DNA of 64,000 bases from Christensenella hongkongensis (GTDB lineage: Bacteria; Bacillota; Clostridia; Christensenellales; Christensenellaceae), in contig NZ_LAYJ01000068.1 in the NCBI RefSeq assembly GCF_000981035.1, positions 1 through 64,000 on the forward strand, given 5' to 3'. Numbering within the stretch: position 1 is the stretch's first letter; the number at the start of each line of letters is the position of its first letter. The notes below the pieces were generated by a model that was given only the letters and a program-made list of their open reading frames with translations, was not told where the DNA came from and made no database searches. Positions 20,229 through 29,709 of this stretch are shown here, piece after piece. The position numbers and the translations under genes are program-made.

Positions 20229-21848
20229 TTATTTCCACGCCTTTATCCTGATCATAATTTTTTCTATTTTTCCACCGCCCGGAACGAGCTTCAGTTCTTC
20301 TCTTGTAAGCCCTTTTGTAAAGAGCAGCGTCAATATGTAAACAACAAGGCCCGCAAAAACGCTCAAAAGTACGCCTGCCGTATTGGATGTTGCGCCTATG
20401 AGAAAATAAACCAGACAGGCGCATGCGCCCATCACCGCCGTTGCAAACACCGGCTTTCCAATATGCCCCATAAAATCCAGGCGGAAACCGGTTCCCCGTA
20501 CAACAAAAACAATATTCATCACTGCTGCAACGGCGTAACATGCAATCGTGCCGACCGCCGCACCATAGATGCCTACCTGCGGAATACGCATCAGCGTGAT
20601 CGTCACGACCACCTTGACTACAGCCCCCACAATCAGGCTGTAAACGGGAAGCATCGGTTTCCCAAGCCCCTGCAGCACGCCAGTCATCGTCTGAAGCAGC
20701 GTCAGGAACAACACCCCTGTCGCAAGCAGTTGCAGCAGGCCTGTCGCCATCACAAGCTCGCTTCCCTGTACGTTATGATACAGCATTTGAATAATCGGCT
20801 GTCCCAGAATAAGAAAGCCTGTCGTCGCGGGAAGTCCTACCAAAACCGCAAGCTTCAAGCCAAAGGAGGATTTTCCCTTCACTTCCCTGCCGTCGCCCTC
20901 GGACTGCGACTGGGAGATCGCCGGTACAAGGCTCATTGCAAGCGCAAGCGACAGTACCGCCGGTAGATTAATAAGCGGGTTTACCACTCCGGTAAGCACG
21001 CCATACATTGCGGTTGCAGTTTTTTGCGCATAGCCGATATCCTGCAAAACACGTGAAACGATTACCGAATCGAGCGCCATGACGATCGGCATGACGCATG
21101 CGCCGAGCGTCACTGGTATCGCAAACTTCAGCACCCGTTTCAGGATGGGTTTCCATTCCCTGGAGGCCCCCCTGGGATCAAGCCCTGCGGCCTTTGACAA
21201 AATCTCCCCTTTTTTCTTCCGGTAAACGGCCATGATATATACGAGCGCCGCAGCTTCTTCGATCGCCACACCGATAAGGGCGCCCATCGCGCCCAGCTCC
21301 GGCCTGCCTGTTATGCTCACCAAAGCATATGCCAAAATCAGCCCAACGGTGAGCTTTCCAAACTGTTCTACCAACTGTGATACAGCAGTTGGCACCATAT
21401 ATTGAAGGCCCTGGAAGTAGCCTCTGTAAGCCGATAATACCGAAATAAAGAACAACGCCGGAGAAATCGCCATAAGCGAATAAACAGCAGGCGCGGTTTT
21501 CTGGAGTTCGGCAATCATGGGCGAAAGGATAAACATGAGCACCGCCATTATTATTCCCAGCGCAACAAACAAACGCCGCGCAACCTGAAAAGTATAATGC
21601 GCCCCGGCGTAGTCTCCCTTCGCCACCCGCTCGGAAATCAGCTTGGATATTGCAGCCGGCAGGCCAGCCGTTGAAATTGTCACAAACAGCGTATAAATCG
21701 GATACGCAAGCTGGTAGTAGCCAAGCCCCTCCGTACCGATGATATTGGTAAGCGGTATCCTGAAAAAAACACCGATAATCTTTACGATCAATCCGGCCGC
21801 TCCAAGGATCGCCGCCCCTTTTACAAAATTTTTTTGCGTTTGTGTCAT
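20229..21848 (-). CDS. SpoVB/MurJ-type polysaccharide or lipid II flippase
   Basis: A MATE-like membrane protein of the SpoVB/YabM/MurJ exporter superfamily, about 539 residues with some 14 hydrophobic spans. The start of the conserved region reads FVKGAAILGAAGLIVKIIGVFFRIPLTNIIG, the family signature. It would flip lipid-linked peptidoglycan or polysaccharide precursors. The reading frame is open up to 21920, but Met at 21848 (MTQTQKNF) is the best family match; GGAG lies 12 bases upstream. The start is therefore somewhat uncertain. Whether it is sporulation-specific cannot be judged here. Confidence 0.88.
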   Translation of the reverse strand: MTQTQKNFVKGAAILGAAGLIVKIIGVFFRIPLTNIIGTEGLGYYQLAYPIYTLFVTISTAGLPAAISKLISERVAKGDYAGAHYTFQVARRLFVALGIIMAVLMFILSPMIAELQKTAPAVYSLMAISPALFFISVLSAYRGYFQGLQYMVPTAVSQLVEQFGKLTVGLILAYALVSITGRPELGAMGALIGVAIEEAAALVYIMAVYRKKKGEILSKAAGLDPRGASREWKPILKRVLKFAIPVTLGACVMPIVMALDSVIVSRVLQDIGYAQKTATAMYGVLTGVVNPLINLPAVLSLALAMSLVPAISQSQSEGDGREVKGKSSFGLKLAVLVGLPATTGFLILGQPIIQMLYHNVQGSELVMATGLLQLLATGVLFLTLLQTMTGVLQGLGKPMLPVYSLIVGAVVKVVVTITLMRIPQVGIYGAAVGTIACYAVAAVMNIVFVVRGTGFRLDFMGHIGKPVFATAVMGACACLVYFLIGATSNTAGVLLSVFAGLVVYILTLLFTKGLTREELKLVPGGGKIEKIMIRIKAWK

Positions 21849-22149
21849 GTGCCGCCCGCTCTCCAGTGAGTTTTTCATTGTCCTGTACTTTTTACAGCAT
21901 ATTAACTTATAGAGCCGCATGGCTGCGCCGCCGTAAAGGTTCGCTGCATAGCAGTTTCCAATAAATGCCTGCTACGCAACCATTTTGGCAAACTGCAATA
22001 AGATTATAGCTGTTTCCCGTTCCATTTGCAAGCGCGCCATATGCTGCCACGATGCTGTCAATTCCGCTTTTTCGCAACAAAAAAAGGGATGCGCCGGCAT
22101 CCCTTTTACGCCGCAGCGGGCGGCAATGTCAAGCTTTTTTCTTACATCC
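21849..22149. other. Intergenic region
   Basis: About 300 nt with the terminator of the zinc-ribbon gene at 22082-22107 and presumably the promoter of the SpoVB/mazG operon. Apart from possible longer N-termini of the SpoVB-like protein I see no gene. Confidence 0.5.
22078..22107 (-). terminator. Rho-independent terminator of the zinc-ribbon gene
   Basis: Perfect stem AAAAGGGATGC / GCATCCCTTTT with a four-base loop, followed on the minus strand by a run of T. It lies about 40 nt after the stop codon at 22150. Confidence 0.85.
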
Positions 22150-22425
22150 TTACGGCTGCCATCTTTTAAGCGTGGGCAAAAACTGCCTGAGCTGTTCACG
22201 CGCCTGCTCAACCGTCACTTTTTGCTCCGCGCCTTTATTCCATTCGTCAAGATAGTTTAGATTGATTTCTATCATCTCATCCATTGTTATGTCCTGCGTA
22301 AAACCGCCGTTCTGGTAACAATAACTACAATAGCACTCCGATTTACTTCCATCTTTTTCCGTTCCCTTTACATCGTCGCTTTCGAGCGGCATACCGCAGC
22401 TTTGGCAAAAAACAACCTGATCCAT
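22150..22425 (-). CDS. Small zinc-ribbon domain protein
   Basis: 91 residues with the pattern CQSCGMPL ... CYCSYCYQNGGF, the four-cysteine ribbon of the family often annotated "putative zinc ribbon domain". The C-terminal half is helical (ITMDEMIEINLNYLDEW, VEQAREQLRQFLPTLKRW). No biochemical role is known to me for this family. The start is set by AGGAG eight bases before the ATG at 22425. It is transcribed alone, with a strong terminator. Confidence 0.8.
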   Translation of the reverse strand: MDQVVFCQSCGMPLESDDVKGTEKDGSKSECYCSYCYQNGGFTQDITMDEMIEINLNYLDEWNKGAEQKVTVEQAREQLRQFLPTLKRWQP

Positions 22426-22592
22426 CGTCCGTTCTCCTTTTATTACAATTTGATACAATCATACGATATTTCAAAGATACCCGCAATCATTTTTCGTCAA
22501 ACATGTAATACCTGGTCAGGTTCCATTCCTGACGGCGCAACAATGCCAAGCCATATTGAAAACAATCTTTGTCATATTCATATGCGGGCCGG

Positions 22593-23888
22593 TCAGGCAA
22601 CCGCCTTTATCCTGTAATCGCGTACTATTTCCCCATTGCGGAAGATACTGCACATAAGCCCAAGCACAATGCAGGCATAAAGGCTGGTATCCGTGCTGAA
22701 AAACGGTATCACGTCAAAGGCGTTCGGCATCAGGCCGACCGCGTTCAACACCCCAAGCGCCGTTGGGATTAATAGCGCCGCCCATCCCATCAGGGAAAGA
22801 GAGCGTCCCAGCATACTTCTCTGGCGGATACACTGCTTCAATAAATAAGCGTAAAAACCGGCCACCGCAGCCAGCATCGCGAAAAACGGCAGCCAGCCAA
22901 CTCGGTAAATCAGCCGTGTCACGTCATTTTCAGTAAAAGAATCGGTCACCTCGTTCCCTTGGCCAAGCCATACGGTATTTCGCAGCATTTCCCGCGCAGA
23001 ATCCATGGGGCTATATCCCTGGGTACTGTCATACTGCTGTACCAGATTAGAATAAACCAGAAACAACGCCACAAATACCGCCGTAGGGATAATAAGCGTA
23101 AGCAGTGCTTTTCTCCTGTTCACGCCAAAGAACCCGCAGCATACGCAAATCGTCATCATCGCAATGCTGCTCAAAACGAACACGATAAAATTTTCGGTCA
23201 CCGCCCATATCCTCCATGAGTCGTACGCATATCCATAATACCTGAAATAGAGGAAAAGAAAGCAGCCGACGCAGGGCAGCACCACAAACAACAGGCAGCA
23301 GCGCAAAAATTTGCGGTAACCGCCGCCGCGCATGTGGAACAGCATCAACAGGCTTGCAAACGGCAAAAAAGCCATTGCAAGCGCTTCTGTCCGCCAAAAT
23401 ATCATTACTCCCGCACCGCTCAAAGCAAGGCAGGCTGCCAAAGCGAAAAACAGTATCCGGGGTATTTTCGCATAGCAGGTAAAGTCTATCAGGCAAAAGG
23501 GCAACGCCAGCGCCACATAAAATCCCACCATACCAAAATACGGCGCGATCATATCCGTATAGTAGTATCCCGATCGCCAAAGCAACGCCGACAGCAGGCA
23601 GCTGCAAAGCACGATTGCCAGCATACATCCAAGGATTTTCCAGTCCAGATGCGGGCGGTAGGATCGGTCGAGCATCGTTCCAACAGTCACTGCGTCGCCC
23701 ATTTCGGCAATCGCGTCGGTTGTCGCCGTATCCACGTCTTTCCCGCCGCGAATAAATGCGTCCCGTTGATCCAGGATATGCGTCTCAAGCTCGTCCCCAA
23801 CCACCGGACGGGCCTTTTTCCAGCGGATTTGCCCGCAAACGGTATCTACGTAATTTGTAATGCGATCAGGTTTGTTCACAATGCGCAC
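22593..23888 (-). CDS. Permease-prefix membrane protein with degenerate FtsW/RodA-like C-terminus
   Basis: 431 residues. The first ~80 form a soluble helical "permease prefix" domain (ITNYVDTVCGQIRWKKARPVVGDELETHILD). About ten membrane spans follow. The last third resembles the end of FtsW/RodA/SpoVE proteins: FTENDVTRLIYRVGWLPFFAMLAAVAGFY, then VLNAVGLMPNAFDVIPFFSTDTSL in place of the usual GLLPxTGxxLPFxSYGGSS. The glycine-rich end is degraded. It overlaps the PadR regulator gene by 23 nt and is surely co-transcribed with it. A role in cell-envelope synthesis or stress is a guess from that kinship. Confidence 0.72.
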   Translation of the reverse strand: MRIVNKPDRITNYVDTVCGQIRWKKARPVVGDELETHILDQRDAFIRGGKDVDTATTDAIAEMGDAVTVGTMLDRSYRPHLDWKILGCMLAIVLCSCLLSALLWRSGYYYTDMIAPYFGMVGFYVALALPFCLIDFTCYAKIPRILFFALAACLALSGAGVMIFWRTEALAMAFLPFASLLMLFHMRGGGYRKFLRCCLLFVVLPCVGCFLFLYFRYYGYAYDSWRIWAVTENFIVFVLSSIAMMTICVCCGFFGVNRRKALLTLIIPTAVFVALFLVYSNLVQQYDSTQGYSPMDSAREMLRNTVWLGQGNEVTDSFTENDVTRLIYRVGWLPFFAMLAAVAGFYAYLLKQCIRQRSMLGRSLSLMGWAALLIPTALGVLNAVGLMPNAFDVIPFFSTDTSLYACIVLGLMCSIFRNGEIVRDYRIKAVA

Positions 23889-24210
23889 CGCCCTTCAACA
23901 CGCCCGTTACTGCGGAAGAAAACTCATGCCACTCTTTTTTTTTGTTTTCCAGCAGCCTGCGCCCGTCGTTTGTGAGTTTATAGTACTTGCGAACCCGTCC
24001 ATGACCATCGCAGTCATAAGATTCCACCATACCCTTTACTTCAAGGTCGTGCAGCAACGGATACAAGGTTCCTGCCTTGAGGGAAAATACATTTTGCGAC
24101 CTCTCTCCCAGCTGCTCGATCATTTCATACCCGTACATATCCTTACTTTCCAGTAATTTCAAAACAAGCATCGCGGTGCTTCCTGTCAGTAAACTTCTGT
24201 CTACAGGCAT
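23866..24210 (-). CDS. PadR family transcriptional regulator
   Basis: 114-residue winged-helix repressor of the short PadR type: LLTGSTAMLVLKLLESKDMYGYEMIEQL, then LKAGTLYPLLHDLEVKGMVESY and RKYYKLTNDGRRLLENKK. Such proteins usually repress the adjacent membrane-protein gene and themselves. Here the target would be the overlapping FtsW-like gene downstream. Its promoter carries a perfect palindrome in the -35/-10 spacer. AGGAGG precedes the ATG. Confidence 0.95.
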   Translation of the reverse strand: MPVDRSLLTGSTAMLVLKLLESKDMYGYEMIEQLGERSQNVFSLKAGTLYPLLHDLEVKGMVESYDCDGHGRVRKYYKLTNDGRRLLENKKKEWHEFSSAVTGVLKGGAHCEQT

Positions 24211-24237
24211 CTTTCAATCCTCCTTTTATATCGGTCA

Positions 24238-24278
24238 TCGATATATTGATTATATATCGACAGTCGATACTATGTCAA
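24238..24278 (-). promoter_or_regulatory. padR promoter with overlapping palindromic operators
   Basis: On the minus strand TTGACA (24273-24278) and TATAAT (24249-24254) are 18 bases apart. The spacer holds the perfect palindrome TATCGAC-T-GTCGATA (24255-24269). A second inverted repeat, TCGATATAT-n5-ATATATCGA (24238-24260), spans the -10 box and shares one half-site with the first. Three TCGATA-type half-sites thus cover the core promoter. That is as expected for autorepression by the adjacent PadR protein, although the sequence differs from the ATGT-n8-ACAT operators known for PadR/LmrR. Confidence 0.75.
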
Positions 24279-24312
24279 GCTGTAATGATCATCGCTGCCA
24301 ACCAGACCTCTC

Positions 24313-24359
24313 AAAATAAAAAGAGGCTGTCCCGGGTTTTCTTTCCGGGACAGCCTCTT
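24313..24359 (-). terminator. Rho-independent terminator of the foldase gene
   Basis: A 15-bp perfect stem AAGAGGCTGTCCCGG / CCGGGACAGCCTCTT with a nine-base loop, followed on the minus strand by TTTTTATTTTG. It is just downstream of the stop codon at 24381. Confidence 0.93.
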
Positions 24360-24380
24360 CATTGGTTTTCCTGTTATTGC

Positions 24381-25610
24381 TTATCCTTCAAATGTGGAAA
24401 GCCTGTCTGTATATTTCTTGATGTCGGACGCTTCCTCCCACTCGAGGAACTTATCTTCCTGATGCTTATTTTGCACTTCGGTCAGCTTCTTTTCCATGAT
24501 GGTGTCTTTGATTTCATCAAACGGAACCGCGCCGCCCGCATCTCCTACGTACTGCAGGATGTGATAACCGTAATCCGTCGGTACAAGCTCTGATATTGCC
24601 CCTGCAGCCGGCAGTGCCATTGCCGCTTTCTCAAACGCTTCCACGTAATTGGAGCCTTCATATACCACATAACCCTGCGTTTTTGCGGGTTCCTGCTTCA
24701 TACCGGAATCTGTGCCAAGCTCTTCGATCAGCGCATCAAAATCCTCGCCTGCCTTCGCCCGTGCAAGCGCACCGTCCGCCTGTGATTTGATCTTCGCCAG
24801 TTCTTCATTCAGGAGCTTATCCGCGCCTTCGTCATCCCCGCTCTTCCTGAGGTTGGAAATTTGCGACTGCGCGTCCTCCGGCAAACCGATCAGCAGGTTC
24901 TTGATAAAACGCGATCCCTGCGGACGGTAGACCGATATTCCTGAAGAGTAGGACGCATAATTTGACGCATCCTCGTCGATCTTCGCCTGCTGCTCTGTCA
25001 GCTGCTCGTCGTAATAGGCTTTCGCCTCGTCCTCCGTATAGCTCACTTCAGCTTTGATCTTATCGTTCTCAGCGTTCACCGCATCGGTTTTGATCGTATC
25101 GATCACAGCCTGATCAATATCGTCATAACCGTACCCTTTCAGGTATTGCTCCATCTGCTCGTTTACATAGGCTTCCTTATCGGTGACCGTATCGTCTTTG
25201 TCGGCCTGCTCCTGCACCTGCTGCCTGCGTTCTTCGATCTTCTGTTCGATATCCGCCTTCACCTTGGCCTTGTTTTCGTCGGAATCATCATAAAAGCCGT
25301 CCTTTTGCGCCTGCTGGATGGTAAGCTCCGTGCGGATAACCATATCGAGCGTTGATTCCTTGAACTTCTTCCATTGCTCCTCGCCATACTGGGAAATAAA
25401 CTGTTCCTTGGTCATCCCATAGATCATGCTGAGCTGCATATCCACAAGATCCATCACCTGTGCTTTCGTCACATCCGTACCGTTGACGTTCGCCACAACC
25501 TGCGCACGGTCTTTATCTGTGTTGACCGATACCATAGAGCATGATACGAAAAGTGCGGCGCATAAAACAACGCTCACTCCCGTAACCATGATTTTCTTCA
25601 ATATACTCAT
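24381..25610 (-). CDS. PrsA/SurA-like peptidyl-prolyl isomerase lipoprotein
   Basis: 409-residue extracytoplasmic foldase. It has a lipoprotein signal peptide with lipobox FVSC (lipidated Cys24), a SurA_N-like helical domain (about 35-190) and a parvulin-type rotamase domain (~230-370). The latter shows AKAGEDFDALIEELGTDSG and VPTDYGYHILQYVG. It would assist folding of secreted proteins at the outer face of the membrane. It lies after mfd in the same orientation, a common clostridial arrangement, and ends in a strong terminator. Confidence 0.92.
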   Translation of the reverse strand: MSILKKIMVTGVSVVLCAALFVSCSMVSVNTDKDRAQVVANVNGTDVTKAQVMDLVDMQLSMIYGMTKEQFISQYGEEQWKKFKESTLDMVIRTELTIQQAQKDGFYDDSDENKAKVKADIEQKIEERRQQVQEQADKDDTVTDKEAYVNEQMEQYLKGYGYDDIDQAVIDTIKTDAVNAENDKIKAEVSYTEDEAKAYYDEQLTEQQAKIDEDASNYASYSSGISVYRPQGSRFIKNLLIGLPEDAQSQISNLRKSGDDEGADKLLNEELAKIKSQADGALARAKAGEDFDALIEELGTDSGMKQEPAKTQGYVVYEGSNYVEAFEKAAMALPAAGAISELVPTDYGYHILQYVGDAGGAVPFDEIKDTIMEKKLTEVQNKHQEDKFLEWEEASDIKKYTDRLSTFEG

Positions 25611-25722
25611 ATTTGTATTGTTCCTCTCCTCCCGGCCTTCCGGCCAAAATCCACAATGGATATATTATACAAGAACACCGCACGTTTTGCAATCCACAAA
25701 TCTGTTACATGAGCGCCTTGTA

Positions 25723-28700
25723 TCAGCGTTTTTTGTGCAGCCTCAACCCACTCAAAAATTCCATAAACGCTTTGGCGTCGAACCCGTTTGGCGTCTGGTA
25801 CACAATTACCGGCGGCGTCGACGGTCTCAGTATAACATTTTTTCCATATCCGCCTACAAGTTTTAACACTTTTTTTACATTCGGCTGCACCGTCTCAGAA
25901 TATTTGAGCTCGATGCCGCCGGGCTTTTTGATCACGCTGCCCATTCCCGCAGCGGCTGCGTAGCTCCTGATTGCTGCAGTGATGATCAGGTTATTTACCT
26001 CTTTTGGTATCTTGCCATAGCGGTCCGTAATTTCCTTGGCGATCGCTTTTGCATCCGCAAGCGTTTTGATTTTTGAAATCAGCTTGTAAAGATCCATTTT
26101 GTCGGTTTGGTTGCTGATATAACTGTCCGGTATGTAAGCCGGCACATTGAGCTCTACAGCCGTCTCAAATTCCGCAGCCACAGGCTTGCCCTTTGCCGTA
26201 GCCACGGCCTCCCGCATAATTTTACAATACATCGCATATCCGACAGTGGCCATATGCCCGCTTTGTTCCGGTCCCAGAAGGTTTCCCGCACCGCGTATCT
26301 GCAAATCGCGCATTGCGATCTTGAACCCGCTGCCAAGCTGCGTAAACTCACGAATCGCCGCCATCCGTTTTGCGGCATCTTCCTTCATCGTTCCATCGCC
26401 AAGATAGGTAAAATAGGCGTAGGCGTTCTGGTCCGAGCGCCCTACCCGCCCTTTTAACTGGTAAAGCTGCGAAAGCCCGAACTTATCCGCCTCATAAACG
26501 ATGATCGTATTCACAGAAGGAATATCGATTCCGTTTTCGATGATCGTGGTGCATACGAGCACATCAAATTCACCGTCGATAAACCCGCCGATCACGCGCT
26601 CCATTTCTTTTTCGCCCATCTGCCCGTGCGCTGCGGCAACCCTTGCCTCCGGTACGTTTCGTTTGACGTCCGCGATCAGCTGATCCATTTCGCGTATCTG
26701 CCTGCACACAAAGTAAACCTGCCCTCCGCGGTTTATCTCCCGCATGACCGCATCGCGCAGCAGGCCGTCCGAATAGCGCATTACGTAAGAATACGGCTGC
26801 TTGCGCATGGAGGGCGGCGTATCGAGCGTGCTCATGTCCCTGATTCCCACCAGCGACATTTCCAGCGTGCGCGGAATGGGCGTGGCGGAAAGCGTGAGTA
26901 CGTCCACACTCTGCTTCAAAAGCTTGATTTTTTCTTTATGGGACACGCCAAAGCGCTGTTCCTCATCCACGATCAGCAATCCAAGGTTATTGAAAACCAC
27001 ATCGTTTGAAAGCAACCGGTGCGTACCGATGATGATATCGATTTTTCCCCGCCGCAAATCTTCAAGCACCTGCTTATGGTGGGATTTTGAAAAACGCGAT
27101 ATCCCCGCGACCGTAACCGGAAAATCCCGGAATCGTTCCCGGAACGTTTTGAGGTGCTGGCGCGCAAGCAGCGTAGTCGGTACAAGTACGGCGACCTGCT
27201 TGCCGTCCATTACGGCTTTCATGGCCGCGCGCATCGCGACCTCCGTCTTGCCGTAGCCAACGTCTCCCAAAAGCAGCCTGTCCATCACCTTGGGAGATTC
27301 CATATCCTTTTTGATCTGCTCTACGCTTTCAAGCTGTCCTTCTGTTTCTTCATATTCAAAAGCGTCTTCAAACTGTTTCTGCCAGACCGTATCCTCTGAA
27401 AACGCGTGCCCTTTGGTTTCGAAACGCTGCGCATAAAGATCCACAAGATCAAACGCCAGCTTAAGGGCGGATTCGCGCGCTTTCGTTTTCGCAGTCTCCC
27501 ACTCCTTGCCGCCAAGCTTCGAAAGCTGCGGCGGCGCATCCTCGCTGCCGATATACTTCTGCACGCGGTCAATCTGCGCCGTAGGGATGTAAAGCTTATC
27601 GCCCCCGCGGTACTCGAGCTCCATGTATTCCGCGACGTTACCGCCTGCCTCGAGGGTTTTCAGGCCAAGGTACTTTCCTTTTCCATGGATATCGTGCACC
27701 ACATAATCGCCGGGCGAAAGATCGCTGAAAATATCATCCTCCGCTTTACGCGCGTGTTTTTTGGAGACCGTTTTTTTCAGCCTGCCATATACGTCGTTTG
27801 CCCCGAATACAATCGTCTTTGCGGAGGGTATCTCGAATCCATAGGAAACATATTCTTCGCTGATGCTGACAGGAGCCTGCGGTGTTTTCTCCACCGGCGC
27901 AATCACGTCAAATTCGCCGAGCGCCCCAGAAAGCGCCTGCGCCTTGCCTCCCGCAAAAATACGCACCGTATAGCCATGTTCCCTGCGTTCTTTGATGCTG
28001 CGCGAAAAATTCTCCATATGCCCGCGGTATTCCACTGCCGCGTGCATATCCATATCCGCCTCGCAGACGGTTTTGAGCCGCGCATTTTTTCCCGCCGCCA
28101 TATCGATGATATCCGCTTCGCGCTTTTTGATGAGCGTTCTGATATCCCCCATGCTTTCGCCCTGCGCGCCAAAGGCCTCGTTTTCTTTCATCAGGTTTGC
28201 GTGCATATCCGCAAACTCCACGAGGATACGTTTTGCCTCGCTGTAAATACGGTCAAAATCGTCAAAAAGCAAAATGCAGCCGGGGAAATAGTCAGAAATA
28301 AACGCAGGCTCGAACATCACCGGCAAAAAGGTATCCGCATTGTCAAAATTGCCGTACGCCTCCACTTCCGTCATGATCTTTTCCGCGAGCGCCTGGTTAT
28401 CCTGTTTTTTCAGATACGTAAACAGTTTATCCTTTGCGTCCTCTGAGAGCACGACCTCGCGCGCAGGCGGAAACAGATATTCCTTCATCGGTTTTCCCAC
28501 CGATTTCTGCGTTTCGCTGTCAAAAGTCCTGATCGTTTCAATTTCGTCGTCAAAAAAAGTGATACGGATCGGCAGCCTGCTGTCGGACGGATAAATATCC
28601 AGTATCTCCCCGCGCCGCGCAAACTCGCCGCGCGAATATACCGTTCCCACCCGCTCATAGCCATTTTGTGCAAGCGTGCTTAAGAGAGTTTCCCCGTCAT

Positions 28701-29118
28701 AGCTTTTCCCTGACGAAAGCATCAGGCAAGCATCTTTAAAATGCTGCCGGGGCACTACCCGTCCTAAAAACGCATTGATCGACAAAAACACCGGCTCTTT
28801 GGTGTGGGCCGCATTTTTCATTACGCCCACGCGCACAAGTTCCTCCTCGCGCCCCTTTGCTTCTGCATTGCGCAGCGTCAGCTCATTGTCAGGAAAAAGC
28901 ACGCCCGCTGCCGCAGCGTTTTCCCGCGCCGCCTGCTCTGTGGACGTAATACACAGCACCTGTTTTTGCGCTGCGTGTGCTACCGCATCTGCAAAATATG
29001 CCTTTGCGTGGGGCGTAACGCCAAAAACCGAGCAAGGCAGCTGCCCTCCCCGGATACAATTCAAAACATCCTGAAACGCGCCGCTTTTTTCGATCAGCGG
29101 ACTTACCGTATGGTTCAA
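25723..29118 (-). CDS. mfd: Transcription-repair coupling factor Mfd
   Basis: Mfd removes RNA polymerase stalled at DNA lesions and recruits UvrA. The 1131 residues contain the UvrB-like N-terminal part (RGEILDIYPSDSRLPIRITFFDDEIETIR) and the RNAP-interaction domain (LSPGDYVVHDIHGKGKYLGL). The RecG-like helicase follows, with Walker A DVGYGKTEVAMRAA, DEEQRFGV and SATPIPRTLEMS, then the TRCF C-terminal domain. The start is a TTG at 29118, preceded by GGGGAG; the frame has no nearby ATG. It is 35 nt from pth, as in the Bacillus spoVC-mfd region. Confidence 0.97.
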   Translation of the reverse strand: MNHTVSPLIEKSGAFQDVLNCIRGGQLPCSVFGVTPHAKAYFADAVAHAAQKQVLCITSTEQAARENAAAAGVLFPDNELTLRNAEAKGREEELVRVGVMKNAAHTKEPVFLSINAFLGRVVPRQHFKDACLMLSSGKSYDGETLLSTLAQNGYERVGTVYSRGEFARRGEILDIYPSDSRLPIRITFFDDEIETIRTFDSETQKSVGKPMKEYLFPPAREVVLSEDAKDKLFTYLKKQDNQALAEKIMTEVEAYGNFDNADTFLPVMFEPAFISDYFPGCILLFDDFDRIYSEAKRILVEFADMHANLMKENEAFGAQGESMGDIRTLIKKREADIIDMAAGKNARLKTVCEADMDMHAAVEYRGHMENFSRSIKERREHGYTVRIFAGGKAQALSGALGEFDVIAPVEKTPQAPVSISEEYVSYGFEIPSAKTIVFGANDVYGRLKKTVSKKHARKAEDDIFSDLSPGDYVVHDIHGKGKYLGLKTLEAGGNVAEYMELEYRGGDKLYIPTAQIDRVQKYIGSEDAPPQLSKLGGKEWETAKTKARESALKLAFDLVDLYAQRFETKGHAFSEDTVWQKQFEDAFEYEETEGQLESVEQIKKDMESPKVMDRLLLGDVGYGKTEVAMRAAMKAVMDGKQVAVLVPTTLLARQHLKTFRERFRDFPVTVAGISRFSKSHHKQVLEDLRRGKIDIIIGTHRLLSNDVVFNNLGLLIVDEEQRFGVSHKEKIKLLKQSVDVLTLSATPIPRTLEMSLVGIRDMSTLDTPPSMRKQPYSYVMRYSDGLLRDAVMREINRGGQVYFVCRQIREMDQLIADVKRNVPEARVAAAHGQMGEKEMERVIGGFIDGEFDVLVCTTIIENGIDIPSVNTIIVYEADKFGLSQLYQLKGRVGRSDQNAYAYFTYLGDGTMKEDAAKRMAAIREFTQLGSGFKIAMRDLQIRGAGNLLGPEQSGHMATVGYAMYCKIMREAVATAKGKPVAAEFETAVELNVPAYIPDSYISNQTDKMDLYKLISKIKTLADAKAIAKEITDRYGKIPKEVNNLIITAAIRSYAAAAGMGSVIKKPGGIELKYSETVQPNVKKVLKLVGGYGKNVILRPSTPPVIVYQTPNGFDAKAFMEFLSGLRLHKKR

Positions 29119-29153
29119 TTTATCTCCCCTTTCCGAATCTTAATCTATACTCC

Positions 29154-29708
29154 CTATTTATTAAACCTCGCCTGCGCCGCGCTAACGCCTTCCAGCACAA
29201 TACATTCGCATGCGTCGGCGGCCCGTTCAAACATCTGCTGCGCGTCCTCACGTTTTTCTTTTTCAAATTTCCCCAATACATGCCCGATCAGATTATTCTC
29301 CGGCTTTCCAATGCCGATACGTATCCGCGGAAAATCACCGCTGCCGGTATACCCTATAATCGAACGCATTCCGTTATGCGTGCCCGCGCTGCCTTTTTCG
29401 CGGATACGAAGCGCCCCAAACGGGATGTCTATATCGTCATAAAGCACAATCAGCCTGCTCAGCTCCGCATTATAATATTGCAGGATTCCATCCACCGCAT
29501 AACCGCTGTTGTTCATAAACGTGGTTGGTTTGATGAGCATGACCTTTTCATTGCCGATCATCCCCTGCCCTGCAAGCGCGTCAAATTTTGTCGCCTTCAG
29601 CTTGATGTGATGACGCTTCTCTAAAATTTCGATTGTCTGAAACCCCGCGTTGTGCCTTGTCCTTTTATATTTCAGCCCGGGATTTCCAAGTCCGGCAATA
29701 TAGTACAT
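29154..29708 (-). CDS. pth: Peptidyl-tRNA hydrolase
   Basis: Cleaves peptidyl-tRNA released from stalled ribosomes. From the ATG at 29708 the protein has 184 residues and begins MYYIAGLGNPGLKYKRTRHN, with the catalytic His19. KPTTFMNNSGYAV and YDDIDIPFGALRIREKGSAGTHNGMRSI follow, carrying the catalytic Asp. The frame is open further upstream, but that part would lie inside glmU and has no pth similarity, so the internal ATG one base after glmU is correct. Confidence 0.96.
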   Translation of the reverse strand: MYYIAGLGNPGLKYKRTRHNAGFQTIEILEKRHHIKLKATKFDALAGQGMIGNEKVMLIKPTTFMNNSGYAVDGILQYYNAELSRLIVLYDDIDIPFGALRIREKGSAGTHNGMRSIIGYTGSGDFPRIRIGIGKPENNLIGHVLGKFEKEKREDAQQMFERAADACECIVLEGVSAAQARFNK

Positions 29709-29709
29709 C

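Noticed and set aside
22510-22560. GTCAGG-n7-CCTGAC hairpin region resembling part of SRP RNA
   Set aside because: The invariant GGAA tetraloop and the AGCAGC side of the SRP domain are missing.
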